Positions 7,253-13,905 of a stretch of DNA of 22,499 nt are shown piece by piece; position 1 is the first letter of the stretch; each line of letters begins with the position of its first letter. Where the stretch lies: IMG/VR virus record IMGVR_UViG_3300036985_000313, positions 1 to 22,499 of that record; one strand, 5' to 3'. The translations under genes were made by a program, and so were the position numbers. Source of the DNA: a virus. Under the pieces are notes generated by a model. It had not been told where the DNA came from. It was given only the letters and a program-made list of their open reading frames with translations, and made no database searches.

Positions 7253-8173
7253 ACGAACAACAACGCCCTTCTGCGGCGTTTGAAAGACCGGGGGAACGTG
7301 AAAACGTTCTCGGGTGGTAACGTGATTTTGCAAGAAATCATGTACAACGACTCGACCACGAACAACACGAATAGCTACAGCGGCTATGAAGTGCTGAACG
7401 TGTCCCAAAACTCGCCTATCTCTGCGGCGCAGTTCTCCATCACGCAGTACGCTTCGGCGGTGACCATCTCCGGTCTGGAAATGATCCAGAACACGGGCAA
7501 GGAAGCCATCATTGACCTGCTTGATGGGCGTATGAACGTTGCAGAAGCCCAGCTTGCCAACCGTATCGGTGGCGACATCTATCTGGACGGCACCGGCAAC
7601 AGCGGTAAGAACATTACCGGCCTGGCTGCGGCTGTTCCTGATGCGCCGTCTTCCGGTACTTATGGCGGTATCAACCGTGCGACCTTCACGTTCTGGCAAT
7701 CCGTTTCTTTTTCGGGCCTGACAAACGGTGGTTCAGCTACTTCTGCCTCGAACATCCAGCAGTATATGGATTCCGTGGCCGTCCAGCTGATCCGTGGTAC
7801 TGACAAGCCGGACCTTATCGTTGCGGACAACAACTACTACCGTCTGTACCTTCAGTCGCTGCAATCCATCCAACGCATCTCGGACTCCGGTTCGAGCATG
7901 GCTGGCGCTGGCTTCGCTTCGCTGAAGTATTACGGTGCTGGTATGGCGTCGGACGTTGTGCTTGATGGTGGTATCGGTGCTGCCTCCACGGCGAACCACA
8001 TGTGGTTCCTGAATACCAAGTACCTTCAGTTCCGGCCCCATGTGGACCGCAACTTCGTGCCAATTGGCGGTGAACGCCAAGCGGTTAACCAAGACGCCAT
8101 TGTGAAACTGATTGGCTGGGCGGGTAACATGACCTGCTCGGGCGCTCAGTTCCAAGGCGTTCTGATCGCTTAA
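7253..8173 (+). CDS. Major capsid protein, exon 2 (codons 28-333)
   Basis: Exon 2 supplies 306 residues beginning TNNNALLRRLKDRGNVKTFSG. A frame reading back to 7193 exists, but 7193-7252 is intron 3' structure, so this is not a separate gene. The protein forms the icosahedral shell. Support: position after the scaffold and before a decoration-like gene; the phrase SGYEVLNVSQNSPISAAQFS followed by a long segment with a helix NTGKEAIIDLLDGRMNVAEAQ; and a C-terminal region with NQDAIVKLIGWAGNMTCS typical of phage capsid proteins of this group. Total spliced length is 333 residues. The fold is probably HK97-like, which I infer from family memory rather than from a motif. Confidence 0.88.
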   Translation, partial: TNNNALLRRLKDRGNVKTFSGGNVILQEIMYNDSTTNNTNSYSGYEVLNVSQNSPISAAQFSITQYASAVTISGLEMIQNTGKEAIIDLLDGRMNVAEAQLANRIGGDIYLDGTGNSGKNITGLAAAVPDAPSSGTYGGINRATFTFWQSVSFSGLTNGGSATSASNIQQYMDSVAVQLIRGTDKPDLIVADNNYYRLYLQSLQSIQRISDSGSSMAGAGFASLKYYGAGMASDVVLDGGIGAASTANHMWFLNTKYLQFRPHVDRNFVPIGGERQAVNQDAIVKLIGWAGNMTCSGAQFQGVLIA

Positions 8174-8188
8174 GGGGAGCATAGGAAA

Positions 8189-8725
8189 ATGGCTTATACT
8201 TTTGACGAACCCAAAGCCGGCCTGCTCCAAATCGCTAACACCGATACTGGTGTTACGATGGCGAACGGCTCCTCGGCTATCCCGACTCCTCCTGCCGTTC
8301 TCGGCATGGTGTGTCGGGCTTTTGACCCGACTTACGGCGAAGGCGAATTTATCCTTCTCGTAGGTGTTGCCTCTACGGTTGTCGGTTCTCTAGTGACCTA
8401 CAGCACCACAACTTACCAAACTGCGCTTTCGCCCAACACGGCGAACCAAGCGCAGCCGGTAGCTGTGGCAATGGCGGCAAATACCGCTGGCCTCTTTGGC
8501 TGGTATCAAATTGAGGGTCTTGCCGTTGTGAAGAAGACTGCGGTTGCGGTTAACGCCAATGTCGCTGTTTACCAGTCAGCTACCACTGGGCGCATTATGC
8601 CCACTGTGGCTTCTGGCAAGCAGCTCCTGGGCGCTCGTAGTGCTAACTTGGCTACGGTTGCCTCTGGCGTTTCGACCGTTATCGTGTCGATTAACCGTCC
8701 GCACATGCAAGGCCAAACCACCTAG
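8189..8725 (+). CDS. Putative head decoration protein
   Basis: 178 residues from the ATG at 8189, 15 bases after the capsid stop. The composition is Ala, Thr, Val and Gly with few charges and many predicted beta strands. It contains a pattern of 'VAVAMAANTAGLFGWYQIEG' and 'VAVNANVAVYQSATTGRIMP', resembling proteins that sit on the capsid surface (DUF2190-like or similar). The place right after the capsid gene supports a decoration or cement role. There is no signal peptide or enzyme motif. The stop TAG overlaps the GTG start of the next gene (TAGTG), so the downstream enzyme is expressed at about the same time. Confidence 0.7.
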   Translation: MAYTFDEPKAGLLQIANTDTGVTMANGSSAIPTPPAVLGMVCRAFDPTYGEGEFILLVGVASTVVGSLVTYSTTTYQTALSPNTANQAQPVAVAMAANTAGLFGWYQIEGLAVVKKTAVAVNANVAVYQSATTGRIMPTVASGKQLLGARSANLATVASGVSTVIVSINRPHMQGQTT

Positions 8726-10077
8726 TGATTCTATCGTCAAACCTTGATGAGAAAATTCCAATCGTGTGTAACACGGAGGATGATGTCATTTTCAGCAACA
8801 TAACTGCTGCTGTAAAACGTCATTTTCCGTGGCTTGGGATGACCGAGCCTCACGACAAGGTGGCTGTAATAGTAGGGGGAGGTCCTTCCATGAAGGGCCT
8901 CCTTCCGCTTATCTCAAAGCACAAATCCTCTGGGCATACCGTCTTTGCCGTTAACGGGGTTATTCCAAGCCTTTTGAGCGTAGATGTTACGCCTGACTAT
9001 TTTGTCCTTTTGGACGCCAGGGAAGACAATCTTTCCTTTTTGCACCCTGACCTACCAGTTCATAACCTGATCGCTTCCCAGTGCCCTCCCAGCGTCTTCA
9101 AGGCACTAGAGAAACAAGAAATTACGCTTTGGCATCCTGCCTACCCTGGAATTGCAGATTACATTGGTGATCGTGAGTGCGCCCTTATAGGCGGCGGGAC
9201 TACGGTTGGCCTTCAGGCCATGAGCATTGCCTTTGCAATGGGCTATCGCCAGATCCACCTATTTGGTTTTGATTCCAGCTATTCCCACGTTGGGGAAGGC
9301 CATGCCTACGCGCAGTCGGTTAACGACAATGACCCTCGCAACACATACAGGGTTGGCAAACGCGAATATGTTGCAGCGCCCTGGATGGCTCGCCAAGCCG
9401 TAGAGTTTCAAGAAGCGGCTCGCCAATTGGCTGATGCTGACGCTGAGATTTACGTTCACGGTCACGGGCTTCTGCCGGCAATCGCACGCGCCATGTCACA
9501 GCCACCAGAGGAAATCTCTGAAGTGGATAAATACAAGGCGATGTGGGGCATTGACAGCTACAGAACCGTAGCTCCTGGCGAAAACTTTGCCGACGAATTT
9601 ATTGACATATCCCGCATTGGGTCTGCCAACAGCGTTATTGATTTTGGCTGTGGCTCTGGTCGCGGCAGCAAAAAGATCTACGAAACTACCGGCTGTCAAA
9701 TAATGCAGGTAGATTTTGCGGAGAATTGCCGCGATGCAAACAACGATTTGCCGTTTGAAGTTGTTGATCTTTGCGAACCCATAATTGGCTTAAAAGCAGA
9801 TTTTGGCTATTGCACCGATGTTTTGGAACATATTCCAACCAACAAGGTCCCTGATGTCATTAGGAACATCATGGCTTGCGTGGATCAATGCTTCTTTAAG
9901 ATCGCCATGTTTCCAGATAATATGGGCGCGTTGATTGGGCATTCGCTTCATTTGTCGGTTTTTCCGATGGAATGGTGGGAAAACCAATTTTCAGATTATA
10001 AGGTTTTGCATGGGCAATGTGACAGGGACACCCCTTTCCCGTATGCCACGTTTTATATTAAACGAAACTTGGCTTAA
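8725..10077 (+). CDS. DUF115/MptE-like domain fused to a class I SAM methyltransferase
   Basis: 450 residues, GTG start overlapping the previous TAG. Residues about 40-255 look like DUF115 (6-hydroxymethylpterin pyrophosphokinase MptE-like, also found in Maf flagellin glycosylation proteins): VAVIVGGGPSMKG at 46-58, FVLLDARED at 93-101, LIGGGTTVGLQAM at 154-166 and HLFGFDSSY at 178-186. Residues about 275-450 form a Rossmann methyltransferase with motif I VIDFGCGSGRGS at 304-315 and CTDVLEHIP at 363-371. Substrate is unknown; DUF115 proteins act on nucleotide-linked or nonulosonate-type groups, and the methyltransferase could finish such a product. It sits between two structural genes, so it is an insertion in the head operon. 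The domain calls are good; the joint reaction is inference. Confidence 0.82.
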   Translation: MILSSNLDEKIPIVCNTEDDVIFSNITAAVKRHFPWLGMTEPHDKVAVIVGGGPSMKGLLPLISKHKSSGHTVFAVNGVIPSLLSVDVTPDYFVLLDAREDNLSFLHPDLPVHNLIASQCPPSVFKALEKQEITLWHPAYPGIADYIGDRECALIGGGTTVGLQAMSIAFAMGYRQIHLFGFDSSYSHVGEGHAYAQSVNDNDPRNTYRVGKREYVAAPWMARQAVEFQEAARQLADADAEIYVHGHGLLPAIARAMSQPPEEISEVDKYKAMWGIDSYRTVAPGENFADEFIDISRIGSANSVIDFGCGSGRGSKKIYETTGCQIMQVDFAENCRDANNDLPFEVVDLCEPIIGLKADFGYCTDVLEHIPTNKVPDVIRNIMACVDQCFFKIAMFPDNMGALIGHSLHLSVFPMEWWENQFSDYKVLHGQCDRDTPFPYATFYIKRNLA

Positions 10078-10091
10078 AAAGGACATTTAAC

Positions 10092-10475
10092 ATGGCTATT
10101 CCTTCTCGCGTTCTGGCTTCCGGTAACTCTGGCCTGGCTACTATTTCCATCTGCGGTGACGGCGCTACGGGCCTTGTTGCCGTTGGCACCACCCAAGCGA
10201 CGGCTCTTCAGCTTTCGGCTGTCTTCAATGCAATCACCACCTCTTCCGCTTCTACGGGCCTAAAACTGCCTCCGTGCGAAGCTGGCGCTATGGTGTACAT
10301 CTATAATCTTAGCGGCCAAACCCTTCAAGTTTACACCAATGAAACCACTGGTGTGACGATGAACGCGGCTGTTGCTGGCGCTACCGGGGTTGCCGTGGGC
10401 AACACCAAGACTGCAATTTGTTTTGCTACTTCCGCAACGACTTGGGCGGTCACAGCCGCATTGAGTTCAACGTAA
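10092..10475 (+). CDS. Small Ala/Thr-rich virion-type protein
   Basis: 127 residues from the ATG at 10092, preceded by AAAGGA about eight bases upstream. Low charge, rich in Ala, Thr, Gly and Val, predicted mostly beta strand. It contains EAGAMVYIYNLSGQTLQVYT and a run VAGATGVAVGNTKTAICFA. I recall similar short proteins near capsid or fibre genes in other phages with no assigned function. It is likely a minor head or decoration component. Nothing suggests an enzyme. Confidence 0.7.
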   Translation: MAIPSRVLASGNSGLATISICGDGATGLVAVGTTQATALQLSAVFNAITTSSASTGLKLPPCEAGAMVYIYNLSGQTLQVYTNETTGVTMNAAVAGATGVAVGNTKTAICFATSATTWAVTAALSST

Positions 10476-10484
10476 GGATTAAAA

Positions 10485-11060
10485 ATGCTTGATAGCGATC
10501 TCTCAAATGCAGATGCCCATCTGCATGTGGATTTTTACGAATATGATCGCGACCCCTACAAGGGTCAGCCGTTCGTAAGAATTATGGTCCCTGGCGACAA
10601 AACGAACGTCATCGACCAGCCTGTTCGAGATCATCATAAAAAGCGATTCCCTCGTCAGTGGCTTGCCTATCAGATGAAGGATCAGATCGACACTCCTCTG
10701 ATTGGCACGCCGCTTGAAAAATGGAATGCCGAACAGCCTGACGCTTTTGATGAAATTCAAATGCGTGAGATGCAGATCCTGAAGTTTCAGACCGTTGAGC
10801 AAATCGCTACAGCGTCTGATGCACAGCTTCAACGGGTTGGCATGGGAGCGGCTGGACTTCGCGAGAGAGCGCGTGGATACCTTACTGGTAAAAACACTAG
10901 CCAAGCCGCTAAGGATTTGGAACAGACCCGCAAGGAGCTAGACGAACTCAAGGCTCAAATGGCTGAATTGCTGGGGCAGCGTAAACCGCTTGGACGCCCG
11001 CGAAAAGAGGACGTGAATGTCAAGTACGATGCTGCAACTGGTGACGCAGGTCACCAATGA
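10485..11060 (+). CDS. Conserved head-module protein with helix-hairpin-helix-like segment
   Basis: 191 residues from the ATG at 10485; SD AAGGA at 10474-10478. The N-terminal half has HVDFYEYDRDPYKGQPFVRI then IMVPGDKTNVIDQPVRDHHK and KRFPRQWLAYQ, a layout I remember from a widespread phage family found beside the adaptor gene. Residues about 100-130 (TVEQIATASDAQLQRVGMGA and following) resemble a helix-hairpin-helix or SAM-like fold. A charged coiled coil follows (LEQTRKELDELKAQMAELLG), then a basic RKPLGRPRKED tail. The end overlaps the next gene by 44 bases in another frame. A connector or DNA-contacting head role is inferred. Confidence 0.72.
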   Translation: MLDSDLSNADAHLHVDFYEYDRDPYKGQPFVRIMVPGDKTNVIDQPVRDHHKKRFPRQWLAYQMKDQIDTPLIGTPLEKWNAEQPDAFDEIQMREMQILKFQTVEQIATASDAQLQRVGMGAAGLRERARGYLTGKNTSQAAKDLEQTRKELDELKAQMAELLGQRKPLGRPRKEDVNVKYDAATGDAGHQ

Positions 11061-11922
11061 GTTAGGCGTTCCTACACCGACTTCGGTTGCTGGGAATCCA
11101 AATCAGGACGTGGTACAGATCCTGGCGCTTATGAACGCCACTGGGTATGAACTTCTGCGTAAGGCTGATTGGCGCGAACTAACTAAGCCGTACTCGTTCT
11201 TCACGGACTACACGACGACCACGGGGACTTACAGCACATCTTCCCGTGCCATTACGGGAATCCCGTCCACAACCGGCCTTGACACGACGTACATGGTGGT
11301 TGGGACGGGATTCCCGAATGCGACGTTCATTGAGAGCGTTGACTCTTCAACGCAGGTTACGACCACCAATTTTTCAACATCTAACGTCACCAATGGAACT
11401 GTCTATTTCCAAAAGGTGAAGTACGATTTCCCTTCCGATTACGATTCCATCGTGCCTCGCACCCAATGGGATAAATCGAAGCATTGGGAGATGCTCGGCC
11501 CTGAAAGCGCCCAACAATGGGAATGGCTCCTAAGCGGGTTTATCAGCACCGGCCCACGCATTCGGTGGCGGCTGTTTGGTTCGTATTTTCAAATCTGGCC
11601 GGGGTATTCCAACGCGGAATTTCTAGGCTACGAGTATCGCAGCAAGGGTTGGGCAACAGCGTCTAACGGCACTGTTAAAAACAGTTTTACGGCGGATAGC
11701 GATACCTGCATCTACCCTGACCGCCTGATGGTTCTCAGCACCAAGCTAAAATACTTCCAAGCCAAGGGCTTCGACACCACCGCGCTTTATCGCGATTACA
11801 TTACCGAATTTGAAACGTCGGTGGCGCAGAACACGTCTGCGGCCAACCTGTCTTTTGCTCCGCGTCCTGGTGCTGTTTTGATTGGCTGGGATAACATCCC
11901 TGATAGTGGTTATGGCAGCTAG
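11017..11922 (+). CDS. Head-tail adaptor (P22 gp4-like)
   Basis: 301 residues from the ATG at 11017, inside the end of the previous gene; a second ATG at 11029 is possible. Adaptor proteins form the ring that extends the portal and receives the tail hub. The N-terminal helix pattern TMLQLVTQVTNELGVPTPTS, then a helix DVVQILALMNATGYELLRKADWREL, is what I recall for gp4-type adaptors. Residues about 62-130 are a Thr/Ser-rich beta insertion. The C-terminal half has WPGYSNAEFLGYEYRSKGW and a helix with LSTKLKYFQAKGF. Gene order (portal, scaffold, capsid, adaptor, stabilisation protein) matches P22-like phages. No lytic motif was identified. Confidence 0.75.
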   Translation: MSSTMLQLVTQVTNELGVPTPTSVAGNPNQDVVQILALMNATGYELLRKADWRELTKPYSFFTDYTTTTGTYSTSSRAITGIPSTTGLDTTYMVVGTGFPNATFIESVDSSTQVTTTNFSTSNVTNGTVYFQKVKYDFPSDYDSIVPRTQWDKSKHWEMLGPESAQQWEWLLSGFISTGPRIRWRLFGSYFQIWPGYSNAEFLGYEYRSKGWATASNGTVKNSFTADSDTCIYPDRLMVLSTKLKYFQAKGFDTTALYRDYITEFETSVAQNTSAANLSFAPRPGAVLIGWDNIPDSGYGS

Positions 11923-13477
11923 ACGAAACGCGCTGGTTCAACGTGCGGCGGCTGATGTTCAATCGCTGCCGGCACCCGTAGGCGGCTGGAATGCTCGCGA
12001 TTCACTTGCGAACATGGAGCCGACAGATGCCGTTGTGTTGGAGAACATGTTCCCAACGGTGTCGAGCGTCGTCTTAAGGGGCGGCTACACCAAATGGGCG
12101 ACTGGCATGGGGGGCCAAGTCCAGACCATTATGATCTATTCTGGCGGTAACACGACAGAGGTCTTTGCCATAACAAACGGCGGGGCTTTGTACGATGTTA
12201 CGGTCACTGGACCTGTTGGCGCACCCATTCTGACCGGGTTTTTAAGCGGCAAATGGGAATACACCAATATCGCTACGTCAGGCGGTAACTTCCTGATGGC
12301 GGTCAATGGCGCTGATTACGCCTTGTTGTATGACGGCACATCGTGGTCATCCATAACCAGCGTTTCTACACCGATTGCCATTACCGGCGTTGATACCCGC
12401 GACCTTCACAACATTGTCCTGTTCAAGAACCGCATCTGGTTTATCCAAAAGGAAACGCTGAAGGCTTGGTATCTGCCTACCAGCTCCGTTGGCGGTGCGG
12501 CAGAGCAATTCAGTTTGCAATCGGTTGCCAGAGATGGCGGCTATCTTGTCGATCTGGATGCGTGGACCATTGATGCTGGCTACGGCGTTGATGACAATCT
12601 GGCTTTTGTCACCGACTCCGGCGAAGTCATTATCTATCGCGGCACCGATCCAGCCAGTGACGCTACCTGGGCGCTGATCGGCGTCTGGAAACTTGGCGCT
12701 CCTGTCGGTGAGCGGTGTATGTTGAAGTGGGGAGGGGATCTTTTGATCCTCACCTACGACGGCTTGGTGCCTATGGCCGCGTCCCTGCAAAGCTCCCGGC
12801 TAGATCCTCGCGTATCGCTGTCCAACAAGATTCAGGGGGCCATTACAGCCGCTACGACGGCCTATGGATCTGCTCCGGTTGGCTGGGAGATCGTTTACAA
12901 CGCCAAGACCAATGCGCTCTGGATCAACGTTCCCGTAGCTGTGGGAAGCCAGCAGCAATATGTGATGAACACCATCACGAAGTCATGGTGCAACTTTACG
13001 GGCTGGTCAGCGAATTGCTGGGCTATCGTAAACAACGATCCGTACTTCGGTAGTAATGGCTATATAGGCAAAGCGTGGGATGACAGCTACGCTGACGACA
13101 ACACCAATATCGCGACAAACACCCTTCAAGCGTTCAACTATTTTGGTTCTAGGGGCGTCAAAAAGTACTTTACCCGCGCCAGAGCCAGCATCTTTACGGA
13201 TGGCATCCCAGAAATCTTTGTTGGCATGAACGTTGACTTTGATACCGCCAACACGACTGCGCCCCTAGCGTTCATCCCATCCGCCACCGGGCTATGGGAC
13301 ATTGGCTACTGGGATGACGCGATCTGGGGCGCTGGAAATATCATTACGAACACCTGGCTGGGCATCACCGGGATCGGATATTGCGGCGGGATTCAGATGG
13401 TAACTGGAAGCCAGCAAACTCAAATTGAATGGGCTTCAACAGATGTGGTATATCAAAGCGGATGGGCGGGCGTATAA
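11912..13477 (+). CDS. Packaged-DNA stabilisation / tail hub protein (P22 gp10-like)
   Basis: 521 residues from the ATG at 11912, overlapping the adaptor stop by 11 bases; a TTG at 11882 is less likely. In P22-like phages gp10 plugs the connector and joins the tail needle and spikes. The N-terminus has LPAPVGGWNARDSLANMEPT and AVVLENMFPTVSSVVLRGGY, a beginning typical of this family. The rest is beta-rich with repeats of short strands that look propeller-like. Near the end GLWDIGYWDDAIWGAG recalls the Trp-Asp string of the gene at 4757. The position after the adaptor supports the call. Its last 16 bases overlap the acetyltransferase gene. Confidence 0.75.
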   Translation: MAARRNALVQRAAADVQSLPAPVGGWNARDSLANMEPTDAVVLENMFPTVSSVVLRGGYTKWATGMGGQVQTIMIYSGGNTTEVFAITNGGALYDVTVTGPVGAPILTGFLSGKWEYTNIATSGGNFLMAVNGADYALLYDGTSWSSITSVSTPIAITGVDTRDLHNIVLFKNRIWFIQKETLKAWYLPTSSVGGAAEQFSLQSVARDGGYLVDLDAWTIDAGYGVDDNLAFVTDSGEVIIYRGTDPASDATWALIGVWKLGAPVGERCMLKWGGDLLILTYDGLVPMAASLQSSRLDPRVSLSNKIQGAITAATTAYGSAPVGWEIVYNAKTNALWINVPVAVGSQQQYVMNTITKSWCNFTGWSANCWAIVNNDPYFGSNGYIGKAWDDSYADDNTNIATNTLQAFNYFGSRGVKKYFTRARASIFTDGIPEIFVGMNVDFDTANTTAPLAFIPSATGLWDIGYWDDAIWGAGNIITNTWLGITGIGYCGGIQMVTGSQQTQIEWASTDVVYQSGWAGV

Positions 13478-13905
13478 AAAGCGGCGATGAGGTTGGTCAC
13501 TGGGTGGCTGACAAACTGAGGACGGTTTATTCCCCAGAAAGTTCTGCTGCAATTGGCTTGATTAAAGACGATAAAATTGTTGCCGGAGTCATCTACGAGA
13601 ATTGGAACCGCAGATCGGTAGTGACGCATATAGCAATTGAGGGAAGGCTAACTCGCTCTTTTCTTTATGCTATTTTTCACTACCCGTTTGTTACCTGCGG
13701 GGTCAACAAGATCATATCTGCCGTTAACGACACGAACACCAAGAGTGCCTTAATGGTTACAAATATGGGATTCATAGCCGAGGGCAGACTTAAAGATTGT
13801 TCTCCAGACGGAGATATAATCCTTTACACAATGCAGAAATCGGATTGCAGGTTTCTAGGGAAACGATATGGGCAAGAAAACTCCGAAGCCTCCAGCGCCA
13901 ATTGA
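13462..13905 (+). CDS. GNAT-family N-acetyltransferase
   Basis: 147 residues from the ATG at 13462, overlapping the hub gene by 16 bases; a further 11 codons upstream to 13429 would lie deeper in the hub gene. The fold markers are an N-terminal helix DEVGHWVADKL, strands AAIGLIKDDKIVAGVIYENW, a central VVTHIAIEG, a helix with LYAIFHYPFVTCGVNKI, then ISAVNDTNTKSALMVTNMGF, which is the typical acetyl-CoA-binding end of phage GNAT proteins. Target is unknown; protein amines or sugars are possible. It lies between hub and fibre genes, and I recall GNAT genes in this place in other phages. The stop lies 38 bases inside the next gene. Confidence 0.78.
   Translation: MGGRIKSGDEVGHWVADKLRTVYSPESSAAIGLIKDDKIVAGVIYENWNRRSVVTHIAIEGRLTRSFLYAIFHYPFVTCGVNKIISAVNDTNTKSALMVTNMGFIAEGRLKDCSPDGDIILYTMQKSDCRFLGKRYGQENSEASSAN

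Noticed and set aside
7193-8173. Capsid gene as a stand-alone frame starting at 7193
   Set aside because: Bases 7193-7252 form P9-region hairpins and encode a basic, unlike N-terminus; exon 1 with a strong SD at 6439 gives the expected start.
11253-11320. Two CGGGAATCCCG/CGGGATTCCCG palindromes as operators
   Set aside because: Both lie inside the adaptor coding region without promoter-like sequence around them; similar words occur elsewhere in the window, so chance or codon use is enough.
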